Origin: Peptostreptococcus porci
GTDB taxonomy: Bacteria; Bacillota; Clostridia; Peptostreptococcales; Peptostreptococcaceae
Reading direction: 5' to 3'
NCBI RefSeq assembly: GCF_009695815.1
Contig: NZ_VUNE01000003.1
Location: 124,001 to 188,000, forward strand
Length of the DNA stretch: 64,000 nucleotides
Each line of letters begins with the position of its first letter. The stretch's first letter is position 1. The notes beneath the pieces were generated by a model. The model ran no database searches. It was not told the DNA's origin and worked only from the letters and a program-made list of their open reading frames with translations. This document shows, one piece after another, positions 1-8,172 of the stretch. The translations under genes were made by a program, and so were the position numbers.

Positions 1-646
1 AGCTCTTATTGTTTGAAAAACTCTTTAGTACAGGTATTCCTCTAACATATTCAACAAATAAGCTAACCATATCAAGAAGTGCTGAGTTGTTTTGATTTTC
101 AATTCTTTCAGATTGCTTAATTGTTAGATATAGAAAGATAAGTGCAATCGGAACAGATACAGCCATAATAATAGAAAGTTTGAAATCAATACTTGCAAGA
201 CCAACAAATACGACTGCACCTATCAAAAAATCACCAAACATTCTCGACCACATGTGTCCTACAACAAGGGACATATTATCAACATCTTTGTGTAAAATTG
301 TATTGATCTCTCCCAGTCTTTCATTGGTATAAAATCCCAAACTGAATTTCTTTAATTTGATAATCATGCGTTCTCTTATTTGCTGAACAATATCAAAACC
401 TGCACTATGCTTTTTCATATCTGCGACCATATTACAAATACCTTTGAAGACTACAAGTAATCCAATCGCAATAAAATATTTATATAGGCTTGCTAAGCTC
501 GTTCCATCAAAGATTTGGAACAGTATAGAAAATACGATAACAATCATGGCTATGGAGCTTAGTCCATAAAGAGCAAAGAATATACTTGATATAATCAAAT
601 CTCTCTTGCCGGTTTTTGTAAGTAGTTTTAACATTTCTCTAAACAT
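1..646 (-). CDS. ABC exporter half-transporter, N-terminal part (runs off the left edge)
   Basis: About 215 residues are visible, beginning MFREMLKLLTKTGKRDLI. They form the first membrane segments and cytoplasmic loops of a type I ABC exporter domain; the ATPase domain is outside the window. The start overlaps the 3' end of the upstream exporter gene by 8 bases, which implies translational coupling. The two products probably form a heterodimeric exporter like other paired Firmicutes exporters. Substrate is unknown. The TetR gene upstream suggests an inducible drug or peptide efflux function, which is inference. Confidence 0.8.
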   Translation of the reverse strand, partial: MFREMLKLLTKTGKRDLIISSIFFALYGLSSIAMIVIVFSILFQIFDGTSLASLYKYFIAIGLLVVFKGICNMVADMKKHSAGFDIVQQIRERMIIKLKKFSLGFYTNERLGEINTILHKDVDNMSLVVGHMWSRMFGDFLIGAVVFVGLASIDFKLSIIMAVSVPIALIFLYLTIKQSERIENQNNSALLDMVSLFVEYVRGIPVLKSFSNNKS

Positions 647-2378
647 TTTCTGTTACCACCTCTTTCAAATTCCATCTATCTACCTTGTTCTGTGCTTCAA
701 CCATATCCTTATAGAACTCACATCTTTTCATCAGCTCTTCATGGCTTCCTGCATCAAGAACAACACCCTTATCCATAACAATAATTTGGTCTGAATCTCT
801 AATCGTATTTAGATGATGAGCAATTGTAATGATGGTTTTATCCATGCTTAAATCGTCAATTGCTTCGCCGATTAGTCTTTCATTTTCACTATCAACAGCT
901 GCCATTGCTTCATCTAATATCAAAATCGGTGCATTTTTAAGTATCATTCTTGCTATGGAGATTCTTTGTTTTTCTCCACCGGATAACTTAACTCCCATTT
1001 CACCTACTCGTGTTTCATATCCATTTGGCAATGCTGAAATAAAGTCATGACATCTCGCTTTTTTAGCAGCTTCTATGACTTCTTCTTTTGTCGCATTAAG
1101 TTTCCCGATTGCAATATTGTCAAAAATACTTAAATCGAAAAGGATGACCTCCTGTTGCACACTTCCAATAAGATTTGAAATATTTTCCTGACTGTAATCC
1201 TTTATATCTTTCCCATTTATTTCTATTCGTCCGCTGTCAGCATCCCAAAATCCCATAAGCAAATTAGATACAGTACTTTTCCCACAACCACTTGCTCCTA
1301 CAAAGGCATTCAAGCTATTTTTCTTAAAAGTCAAATTGATATCTTTAAGCTCAAAACCATCTTTTCCGTATGCAAAATTCACATCTTTAAATTCTATGTT
1401 TCCAAATTCTAAACCTTGTTCTGTCTTTTTGTTTGGAAGTGGAACTGTTAAAACTTTTCCAATCGCCTTTAATGCCTCCCTAAACACAATAGAAAAATGT
1501 TGCAATGTAGCTGTCTTACTTATAGATGCAGTAAAAGCAGATGATAAAATTATTGCAAGAATAAAATTAGGTGTTGTAATATTTCTATAGTAAAGAAATA
1601 TGCTTCCTAAAATCATGACAATAACTACTCCAATTTCCATAAATATGTCAATGAGTCCCATTGGAATTGTAATTGCTCCCATGCTCTTTTTAACCCAGTA
1701 AATATATTCCCTTGCCGTTTTTAATGTTCTTTCACTAATCTCCTCTTCTTTAGCAAAAGCCTTAATCACAGAAATGTTTTTTACATATTCCATCAACTCT
1801 TCTCTCATCTTATTTTCATGATTAAAGTAAATCGAAAAGTTTTTATCCATTGTTTTCTGTGAAAGAACTTTTACCAAATACATGAGTGGAACTCCGGCAA
1901 TCATTCCAAGAGCAAGACGCCAATCCACAAAAATCATAGCTACAAAAATAATGGTAGGTAGAAGTGTAACTGACATTATTTCAGGAAGACCATGGGCAAG
2001 GTATACTTCCACTTGCTCCACATCATGTTGAACAATGTTGGTAAGCTCTCCTGTATTATGTTCTTTGAAAAATCCTAAACTTAGTTTTTTTAGATGCCCG
2101 ATAATATCTACCCTAAGTTCTGTCAATTTTTCGTATGCTTTCTCATGAGCAACCTTTGTTGCAAAATAGTAAAACACGCCTTTTAATACAAACGATATAA
2201 AGATTCCCAAGAATATATACTTAAAATTACCTTCGTTAATATTGTTTGTGATTAAAGAACTAATTAAATATATAAGTAATATTTGTGGTATCAAATCAAA
2301 TACTATTTTTAAAGCAAGAAGTGAATTGGATAAACCATTTTTCCCAATCACTTTTTTCCTTAATTCTTTTTCTGGCAT
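639..2378 (-). CDS. ABC exporter half-transporter, permease and ATPase fused
   Basis: A 579-residue protein with an N-terminal six-helix ABC exporter domain (roughly residues 15-310) and a C-terminal ATPase. Visible motifs are Walker A GASGCGKST, signature LSGGEKQR, Walker B ILILDEA and the switch histidine in TIAHH. The Walker B region continues AMAAVDSE rather than the common TSALD. I chose the ATG at 2378 because AAGGAGAG sits just before it; a TTG seven bases or more upstream would overlap that ribosome binding site. It is followed, with overlap, by the second half-transporter and preceded by a tetR gene. Export of a toxic compound is the likely role; the substrate cannot be read from sequence. 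Confidence 0.9.
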   Translation of the reverse strand: MPEKELRKKVIGKNGLSNSLLALKIVFDLIPQILLIYLISSLITNNINEGNFKYIFLGIFISFVLKGVFYYFATKVAHEKAYEKLTELRVDIIGHLKKLSLGFFKEHNTGELTNIVQHDVEQVEVYLAHGLPEIMSVTLLPTIIFVAMIFVDWRLALGMIAGVPLMYLVKVLSQKTMDKNFSIYFNHENKMREELMEYVKNISVIKAFAKEEEISERTLKTAREYIYWVKKSMGAITIPMGLIDIFMEIGVVIVMILGSIFLYYRNITTPNFILAIILSSAFTASISKTATLQHFSIVFREALKAIGKVLTVPLPNKKTEQGLEFGNIEFKDVNFAYGKDGFELKDINLTFKKNSLNAFVGASGCGKSTVSNLLMGFWDADSGRIEINGKDIKDYSQENISNLIGSVQQEVILFDLSIFDNIAIGKLNATKEEVIEAAKKARCHDFISALPNGYETRVGEMGVKLSGGEKQRISIARMILKNAPILILDEAMAAVDSENERLIGEAIDDLSMDKTIITIAHHLNTIRDSDQIIVMDKGVVLDAGSHEELMKRCEFYKDMVEAQNKVDRWNLKEVVTENV

Positions 2379-2404
2379 GAACAACTCTCCTTTCAAAATT
2401 GAAT

Positions 2405-2428
2405 AATATTGAATTTTAATTCAGTATT
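2405..2428. promoter_or_regulatory. Candidate TetR operator before the exporter genes
   Basis: This 24-bp imperfect palindrome has half-sites AATATTGAATT and AATTCAGTATT. The same two half-sites occur in front of the tetR gene at 3075-3116. A shared site at both promoters suggests that the TetR protein controls itself and the exporter pair. Binding is inferred. Confidence 0.5.
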
Positions 2429-2441
2429 AAAGTTTAAAGTA

Positions 2442-2466
2442 AGACTTTGCTGATTAAGCAAAGTCT
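2442..2466. terminator. Hairpin between tetR and the exporter genes
   Basis: AGACTTTGC and GCAAAGTCT form a perfect 9-bp stem with a 7-base loop just downstream of the tetR stop codon. The plus-strand copy is followed by a T-rich run; the minus-strand copy has only a weak one. It may be a terminator or partial attenuator that separates tetR from the exporter genes. Confidence 0.5.
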
Positions 2467-2481
2467 ATTTTTTAGTGCTGA

Positions 2482-3054
2482 TTATAGGGATTCCACTCCC
2501 TTGTAATAACACCTTGCAATAAGTTTTAACATATCTTTCGCCCACTTTTCACTTTGATAGTGCCTTGCTATTTCAAGAAGCCCCTCTGTAAAGTTACTGG
2601 CTAAAATATGGGCAAGCATTTGATCATATTCCTGTTTCGATTGTCTTTTTAGACTCACTTCAATATGAACCTGCATTTGCGATATGAGTTTTTGTTTTGC
2701 TTCTGTATGCTTTGTACCTGAGCTTTTATCCATTAAAATAATTAACTTCTTACGCTCTTTTAAAAGTTCATGAATATAATTTTCTCCAACTTCATCAAAC
2801 CTTTCAGAAGCAGAACCTTTTTCCAAAGATTCCTCCTCATTAAAAGCTGACTCAAAATTTATATAAACAGAACTCACTACTGCATCAAACAAAACTTCCT
2901 TATTTTTGAAATAGGTATAAATTAGTGCCACAGGTATATCTGCTTCTTTTGCAATTTCTGTTAATTTGGCACCTCTATAATCCTTTTTATAAAATACTTT
3001 TTCTGCTGCTTCGAGTATTCTATTTCTAACTTCTTCTTTTAATACTTGTGCCAT
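2482..3054 (-). CDS. TetR family transcriptional regulator
   Basis: A 190-residue protein with an N-terminal TetR helix-turn-helix: KVFYKKDYRGAKLTEIAK, then IYTYFKNKEVLF, around residues 18-55. The C-terminal ligand domain is not recognisable to a subfamily. It lies upstream of, and in the same direction as, the two ABC exporter genes, separated from them by a hairpin. The same operator-like half-sites occur before it and before the exporter genes, so autoregulation and control of efflux are likely. The ATG at 3054 follows a GAGGTG ribosome binding site. It is part of the mobile element's cargo. Confidence 0.88.
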   Translation of the reverse strand: MAQVLKEEVRNRILEAAEKVFYKKDYRGAKLTEIAKEADIPVALIYTYFKNKEVLFDAVVSSVYINFESAFNEEESLEKGSASERFDEVGENYIHELLKERKKLIILMDKSSGTKHTEAKQKLISQMQVHIEVSLKRQSKQEYDQMLAHILASNFTEGLLEIARHYQSEKWAKDMLKLIARCYYKGVESL

Positions 3055-3074
3055 AGCACACCTCTTTCTATTCC

Positions 3075-3116
3075 AATACTGAATTTATATTTAATAATAA
3101 ATTAAAATTCAATATT
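3075..3116. promoter_or_regulatory. Candidate TetR operator half-sites before tetR
   Basis: The half-sites AATACTGAATT and TTAAAATTCAATATT seen at 2405-2428 recur here, spread apart by 18 additional bases (42 bp in all against 24 bp). They lie just upstream of the tetR start. The altered spacing could mean different occupancy of the two promoters. Confidence 0.4.
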
Positions 3117-3165
3117 TGTCAAGATTCTTTATTTTCAAGAAAACATAGTCTACCGCAATATAAAT

Positions 3166-4623
3166 TCATCTTTCTACTTCTTTCATCTTTTCTTTTTTCT
3201 CTTTAGAAATTTTTTTATCTTGTTCCTTATGTCTACTAATTTTTTCTATAACTGACTCTTTTTTCTCCCTCTTATCTCTACCAAGATACTCATTCATATT
3301 AACTTTCAGATGTTCCAACTCCTCATATTTTACTGATAACGCATTATATTTCTTTGCAATTTCCTCTTGTTTAGCCTGCAACTCTTTTGAATGCTCATTT
3401 AATTTTCTAAAAAGATTTTTACCTGATTTTGTCTTCAACTCTCCCAATACCATATGTCTCAAATGTGGAAATTGCTTAAGAAAAATATCTATTTCTTCAT
3501 ATGACTTTTGATAGTCTTCTACATCTTTTCGATTCATCATCATATAAATTTTGTCATTCGGATTTTTACGATAACCTTCGTAATGTTCTCTTTTACTGAT
3601 ACAGATTTGAATATGCTTTACTACTTCCTTTATCCTCTTTTGCTCCCATGAAATTTTATCAAATTCTTGCCTTAATCCGTTCTTTTCAACAGAAATTCGG
3701 GCAAGAGCTTTTTCCAGTTCTTTCATTGAGTCAAATCCCTTTTCATGAATTGCAATCATAGTACTGGCAGCCGTCTTCATATTATGCTTTGTCGCCCAAT
3801 GCTCATATCCTTTGCTTAACTTTGCTTTATGGTTGTTCTTAATGTCTATGATATTGCCAAGTTCTCTGTCTTTGTTAAGTATTCGTTCCTTAATTCTTTC
3901 TTCGGTATAGTTAGCTCCTATGGTCTTTGCCCTAGTAAATCTTTGCTGATTTTTACTTCTGAAAGCTATGTGTTTTCCTTGTTTAATTTCATAACCACAG
4001 CTTTCCATTTTAGATAGAAAGTCCTGCCAATTGATTGACTGCTTTATAGTCCTATCAATATCAAATTGAAGCCTCGATTTATAGCTACTTCCTTTTTTAT
4101 CTTCATTCCAGTCGTACCAATTCACAAATTTTCTTCGCCTAATCTCGTTGATTTCTTTTTGTGCTTCTTGGTCGATGACAGATAAATTATGCTCCTTACA
4201 TAGCTTGTCGCTTTGATTTCTGATATTCATATATGAGCCATAGTAAGAATGATAAATCTTACCCTCATCCACATCTATGGAATTAAAAATTATGTGATTG
4301 TGTATATGGTCTTTGTCGATATGTGTCGCTAAAATATACTCATATTTCCCGCCTAAAATCTTTTCACAAAGTTCAATTCCTACTTGATGTGCTTCTTCAA
4401 AACTCACTTCTTCCGGAACAAATGATTGAATTAAATGATGAGCTAAAGTTTTGGTTCTTGAGTTAAACTGCTTTTTAGTAAGCTCAAATTCTTTATGGGC
4501 ATTTTCCCTACTGCAAAGGTGTGTTGTAACATAGATTTCATCATCGGTTTTATCTCCGTTACAAATATAGTCTATCGCCTTTTTCAGTGTTGTTTTAATC
4601 GGATGTATTTTAGTAACAGCCAT
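3166..4623 (-). CDS. Relaxase (MobA/VirD2-like mobilization nuclease)
   Basis: A 485-residue relaxase that would nick the element's transfer origin and remain bound to the DNA 5' end. The N-terminal domain holds the three-histidine metal motif H101-x-D-x-x-H106-x-H108-x-H110 (HIDKDHIHNH) and an upstream HHLIQSF motif, typical of the PF03432 relaxase family. Residues 300-485 are Lys/Glu-rich and probably coiled coil. Its ATG overlaps the mobC stop as TAATG, so the two are translationally coupled. The candidate oriT lies just upstream of mobC. No coupling protein or secretion genes are in view, so transfer probably needs a helper element. Confidence 0.93.
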   Translation of the reverse strand: MAVTKIHPIKTTLKKAIDYICNGDKTDDEIYVTTHLCSRENAHKEFELTKKQFNSRTKTLAHHLIQSFVPEEVSFEEAHQVGIELCEKILGGKYEYILATHIDKDHIHNHIIFNSIDVDEGKIYHSYYGSYMNIRNQSDKLCKEHNLSVIDQEAQKEINEIRRRKFVNWYDWNEDKKGSSYKSRLQFDIDRTIKQSINWQDFLSKMESCGYEIKQGKHIAFRSKNQQRFTRAKTIGANYTEERIKERILNKDRELGNIIDIKNNHKAKLSKGYEHWATKHNMKTAASTMIAIHEKGFDSMKELEKALARISVEKNGLRQEFDKISWEQKRIKEVVKHIQICISKREHYEGYRKNPNDKIYMMMNRKDVEDYQKSYEEIDIFLKQFPHLRHMVLGELKTKSGKNLFRKLNEHSKELQAKQEEIAKKYNALSVKYEELEHLKVNMNEYLGRDKREKKESVIEKISRHKEQDKKISKEKKEKMKEVER

Positions 4624-5003
4624 TATCCGATTACCTCATTGATGATATAGTCGGAAACTTTTTCTCTAAATTCTGATAGGAAAAGCAGTTCCCCTTGCAA
4701 AGCTTTCTTGATATTTTCAATATCATCTTTGTAAATAACTCCTGTGCTGTTTATCGCCTTTGCAATCTGATTCAGGTTCGCTGAGTTACGACTGACAAGA
4801 GAAGATAATTCCCTCAATTTTTTTCTAAACTCACCGGATATATCTATGCTGATAATTCTATTCTTGAAAATACTGTCTCTATAAAACTCCCTTTTGCTTT
4901 TAAAATTGGTCAATGCAAATCTTCGGTTAAGCTCATTCATATCTTCTTCATTCACCATAAAGTGAACGGTACAGTTGTTTTTACGATTAACGATCTTTGA
5001 CAT
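4623..5003 (-). CDS. MobC-type relaxosome accessory protein
   Basis: A 126-residue protein resembling the bacterial mobilization protein MobC, a DNA-binding partner that helps the relaxase open oriT. The segment LSSLVSRNSANLNQIAKAINSTGVIY (around residues 67-92) is the usual conserved core of this family. A ribosome binding site AAAGGAG precedes the ATG at 5003. It is immediately followed by the relaxase gene with a one-base overlap, and preceded by a non-coding stretch with inverted repeats that is the likely oriT. Confidence 0.85.
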   Translation of the reverse strand: MSKIVNRKNNCTVHFMVNEEDMNELNRRFALTNFKSKREFYRDSIFKNRIISIDISGEFRKKLRELSSLVSRNSANLNQIAKAINSTGVIYKDDIENIKKALQGELLFLSEFREKVSDYIINEVIG

Positions 5004-5302
5004 TTATCATCACTCCTTTCTTACTCGGGGTCTTAGGGTCTCCCTAAACTCTTTAAGCTGAATTACCAGCTTACAAGCCTACTTTTTAGGACTGTGGTCA
5101 AAAAGTATATGCTTGCTATCTCACTGAAAATAATACTTTTACTAATAATCTCTTATAACTATCACAGAAAAACAATGTGGTTTTGTCTTTAGCATTGCTT
5201 CTCAATATTTCCTCTGCTTTTTATGAAAGTTTGAAAGTTGTCGCTACCTCACTACCTGCCTTATAGGTAGCAAAGTAGCGGTAGCGGACTTTTTCAAAAC
5301 TA
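5004..5302. other. Non-coding region with inverted repeats, candidate origin of transfer
   Basis: There is no gene here. Close to mobC are two hairpins: TTAGGG/CCCTAA with a 3-base loop at 5033-5047, and TAAGCTG/CAGCTTA with a 6-base loop at 5054-5073. Further left, short repeats of the type GTAGC(A/G) occur at about 5240-5290. Inverted repeats directly upstream of mobC-relaxase genes are the usual place for oriT. I cannot identify the nick site. Confidence 0.45.
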
Positions 5303-6373
5303 TTAGAATGGTATGTCCGAAGAATCAACCTCTATAAAATCAACATTTTCATTTTTCTTATAAAATTTCTTACTTACCCTGACGACACCGTCAATCCTGA
5401 CCTTCTTACTTTTAACAGACGGCTCTAATGTCCACTCACTTGCCATTTCGTTTGCCATAAGTTCCGAAAATACTTTTTCATTGGTTTCAGGATACTTACT
5501 TGTAAACTCGGCAGAGCATAACAAGTTCGGCGTATCTGATTTTGTAATTTTCCATTCCATGAAGTCAAAGAAGTTTTGTATATGCCTGTTATCGCTCTTG
5601 TGTGTTTGAATAACATAGTCTAAATCAGTTCGTAACTCTTTCGGCAAATAGAAATCGTGAAGTTTGTTTTCATAAAGATAGACAGCTTCTGCAACGGCTC
5701 CTTCAAAGTCCAGTTTTATGATTTCCTCATGTTCTTTTCTTGTGATAGTTTCCAATATCGGATATTTTTCGGGATCATACATTAACGGAATTTGTATGTT
5801 CTCAGCATTAACCTTTACAGGTAAATATCTTCGTTCTCCGGAAAAATCCCCTAAAAATGTTGCATCATTTGTAGTCGCAATCAATATGCAGGTTCGTTTT
5901 ACATCTGTTGAAAACCGTTCATATGGAAGTCTTACTGTGCTTGTCCTTGCCGATATAAACAGCTTCGCTTCATCGGCACTTTTTGCATTTCTAAGAGCAA
6001 CAAATTCTTCAAGTTCTACTACAACTTTCCCGACAAGATTACTGACTGCATCCTTACCTTTGATATTGTTTAAGGAACAGTACCATTCAGGAAGTAATGC
6101 AAGTTTTTCTATGAAAGAAGTCTTGCCTACACCTTGAATTCCCGTGAGAACCATCAGCTCATCAAACTTACAACCGGGATTAAAAACTCTCTTTACCATA
6201 CCAACTAAAACATGCTTCATAATCCAAGCATTTAATGCTGTATCTTCTGCTCCAAGATATTTAGGCAAAAGATTTTTAATATGGTTTTCCCCGTCATAAC
6301 TTAATGATTTCATATACATAGCCGACAAATTAACCGTTCTTTTATGTGCGACAAAGGTAATGGCATCTTCCAT
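5303..6373 (-). CDS. VirE-type helicase, C-terminal part of a gene split by an in-frame stop
   Basis: A 356-residue virulence-associated E family domain (PF05272), an SF3-like ATPase used by phages, plasmids and integrative elements in replication. Walker A is GIQGVGKTS near residue 80; Walker B-like VVVELEEF and the ATTNDATFL motif follow. It is in the same frame as the gene fragment at 6401-6700, from which it is separated by one TAA and nine further sense codons reading FGIKYAKNR. Those codons continue the family's usual sequence, and no ribosome binding site precedes the ATG at 6373. The original protein was therefore probably one 465-residue polypeptide. Either the gene is inactivated, or this part is made by reinitiation or readthrough. 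Confidence 0.8.
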   Translation of the reverse strand: MEDAITFVAHKRTVNLSAMYMKSLSYDGENHIKNLLPKYLGAEDTALNAWIMKHVLVGMVKRVFNPGCKFDELMVLTGIQGVGKTSFIEKLALLPEWYCSLNNIKGKDAVSNLVGKVVVELEEFVALRNAKSADEAKLFISARTSTVRLPYERFSTDVKRTCILIATTNDATFLGDFSGERRYLPVKVNAENIQIPLMYDPEKYPILETITRKEHEEIIKLDFEGAVAEAVYLYENKLHDFYLPKELRTDLDYVIQTHKSDNRHIQNFFDFMEWKITKSDTPNLLCSAEFTSKYPETNEKVFSELMANEMASEWTLEPSVKSKKVRIDGVVRVSKKFYKKNENVDFIEVDSSDIPF

Positions 6374-6400
6374 TCTGTTTTTAGCATATTTGATTCCGAA

Positions 6401-6700
6401 TTATCTTTCGATTTCAACTCCAAGAACATTAGTCATATGGTCATTCCATTTTCTTATCTCCAATTCAGAATGATTTTCTCCTTTTAGCTTCCCAAAAAAC
6501 TGAATCGTCCTGCTGCATGAATCGAAGAATATATTCCCTGATATAATGGATTGTTCTTTGCAAAAAGAGGGATTAACTAACACAGTAATTAGGTTGGTTG
6601 CTGTACTTTTGACTTGTCCTTTGTCTGTGATTTCAAGCTCACGATTCAAATAATCGTTAAGCTCCACATCATCAAATTTAAGCCAATTATTCAAGAGCAT
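6401..6700 (-). CDS. VirE-type helicase, N-terminal part of the split gene
   Basis: A 99-residue fragment (MLLNNWLKFDDVELNDYLNR at the start) that corresponds to the small domain preceding the ATPase in VirE-family helicases. It ends in GVEIER followed by TAA at 6401-6403, and the frame stays open beyond it into the 356-residue ATPase. Its start overlaps the primase gene by 14 bases. GGAGG lies only 2 bases before the ATG, but 8 bases before a TTG at 6694, so the real start may be that TTG. It is best read as the front of a nonsense-interrupted gene. Confidence 0.65.
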   Translation of the reverse strand: MLLNNWLKFDDVELNDYLNRELEITDKGQVKSTATNLITVLVNPSFCKEQSIISGNIFFDSCSRTIQFFGKLKGENHSELEIRKWNDHMTNVLGVEIER

Positions 6701-7613
6701 GACCTCCTTTATTTTTTTGATAGTTGTATTCCCAATACTGCCCCCAGCCTTTCTTTACCGCTTTGTTGATACTCTCATCTAAATATCTAAGATATCCTTC
6801 TTCGGTTCTTCTTTTGCTTCTATCATCAATTCTGTTAAGAGCCGATTGTAAAAAAATTTCTCTCATCATTTCCGCATTTCCATGAGTAAAGCTGTTTAGA
6901 AAAAGAAGCAACGAAAAGTCATCTTTACTGGCATCTCCGCTGGTGTATGAGCCTTCAAACAATGCTCTTGCCCTTGCGTTATACCTGCACATCGTTTCTA
7001 TAACCTTATCCGTTTCCGGAACACTGTTTGACCTCTGATAAGTCAAAATCTTTTTTCTAATGCTGTCTTTAGGTGCAAACAACCTATAATATTTATCAAG
7101 TTCGCCTTGCTTTGAAATAATTTTCCGTACACTTGAGTTCTCAAATTTATGAATATCGCCTGTCATCGCAATACACCTGTTTACTTGATACATCTCCACT
7201 TTTTCAATTTGGTTGTTAAAGTTCTTTTCAATTTGCCCTTTAACAAAAATGTGTACACCATTTCCCGACTGTGATATTTCTTTATAGGTATCAATAAAGT
7301 CCATCTGAAACATCTTGAGTATGTTCCCCTCAACATTATCCAAGTCGATACAGACAAACGGATCATCTCTGCTTAACACAAAAGACAATCCGTCACAACC
7401 ACTACTTTCTAAATTATTAACTGCTGTTTCAAAATCTGCCCATTGCTCTTTATTATTCCAGTCATCAGATTTTAAGGTAATCGGACTTACAGGAAGCTTT
7501 AGTATTTTTTCTTTCCCTTTCAAATCCTGTTTTCTGATTCTCTTAAACCATAGCCACTGCTTGTATTTCCTTAATTCAGCTGGAATATTTCGTAAGTAAT
7601 TTTCCTTGTTCAT
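6687..7613 (-). CDS. Primase-polymerase of the mobile element
   Basis: About 308 residues, similar to the primase-polymerase N-terminal module of phage and plasmid replication proteins (NrS-1 polymerase type). Recognisable motifs are VCIDLDNV (metal-binding acidic residues), SGNGVHIFVKG and RCIAMTGD. The C-terminal part resembles the small helical domain found after such primases. GGAGG lies 8 bases before the third of three consecutive ATG codons (7613), the start used here; 7616 is nearly as good. It overlaps the split VirE helicase gene, and together they would form the element's replication module. Confidence 0.8.
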   Translation of the reverse strand: MNKENYLRNIPAELRKYKQWLWFKRIRKQDLKGKEKILKLPVSPITLKSDDWNNKEQWADFETAVNNLESSGCDGLSFVLSRDDPFVCIDLDNVEGNILKMFQMDFIDTYKEISQSGNGVHIFVKGQIEKNFNNQIEKVEMYQVNRCIAMTGDIHKFENSSVRKIISKQGELDKYYRLFAPKDSIRKKILTYQRSNSVPETDKVIETMCRYNARARALFEGSYTSGDASKDDFSLLLFLNSFTHGNAEMMREIFLQSALNRIDDRSKRRTEEGYLRYLDESINKAVKKGWGQYWEYNYQKNKGGHALE

Positions 7614-7641
7614 CATCATAACCTCCAATCTTTATATTGCT

Positions 7642-7704
7642 GATGGAAGTACAACCTGATAAAATAATCTTGTCAGGGATGAAATACCAAGCTGTACTTT
7701 CATC
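7642..7704. repeat. Long-range inverted repeat in front of the primase gene
   Basis: GATGGAAGTACA (7642-7653) can pair with TGTACTTTCATC (7693-7704); the one mismatch is a G-U wobble on the plus strand. Nested within it, CCTGA (7655-7659) pairs with TCAGG (7673-7677). It lies between the small mobilization gene and the primase gene. A role as a replication origin or leader structure is possible but unproven. Confidence 0.4.
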
Positions 7705-7722
7705 TTGCCTTTAGTCATTTGG

Positions 7723-8172
7723 CTAAATGCTTTTTTCTTGTATTGCCGCTTCTATTATTTCAGTAATCATTTTCAATTCATGCCTATAACCCGCATCCAA
7801 TTCTCCGTACTGCTTCACTCGTTTAAGTTCCGATAGAATTTCCTTTAGCTCATTTTTACAATTATCTATAACATTTCTTGTTGCGAATACTTTTATAGGA
7901 GCATTAAGGATGGCATTGGTCATATAATCCTGTCTGCTGAGTCCGGACATTGTAATCTTTTTGAAAATAAGCTCCCTATCTTTTCGATTTGTTCTGAATG
8001 CTATGGTTACATCCTTTTTTCTGTTACCAACAAATCGCTTACCTTTGTCTCGTTCCTTTTGCTTTCTTTCCTCCTCTAACGCTTGCCATTCTTCTTTACT
8101 CAGCAAGTTTTGAGACTTTTTCTTTTTACAATTTACAGCTTCATCATAGCTTGGAAATTTTGGTGCTTTCAC
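7723..8172 (-). CDS. Small basic mobilization-associated protein (MobC-like)
   Basis: A 149-residue, Lys/Arg-rich protein. The middle section FRTNRKDRELIFKKITMSGL, followed by SRQDYMTNAIL, looks like the ribbon-helix-helix and core region of plasmid mobilization/MobC-like proteins in Firmicutes elements. The C-terminal 45 residues are predicted helical. The start is a GTG with AAGGAGG nine bases upstream. It overlaps the integrase gene by 29 bases, so it is probably expressed with it. It may assist the relaxosome or excision; the exact role is unknown. Confidence 0.65.
   Translation of the reverse strand: MKAPKFPSYDEAVNCKKKKSQNLLSKEEWQALEEERKQKERDKGKRFVGNRKKDVTIAFRTNRKDRELIFKKITMSGLSRQDYMTNAILNAPIKVFATRNVIDNCKNELKEILSELKRVKQYGELDAGYRHELKMITEIIEAAIQEKSI

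Noticed and set aside
2379-2396. Longer start (TTG) for the ABC exporter gene
   Set aside because: The extra codons are the ribosome binding site of the ATG at 2378. The same logic moved the starts of the xis, XRE, CoADR, lysC and Gfo/Idh genes.
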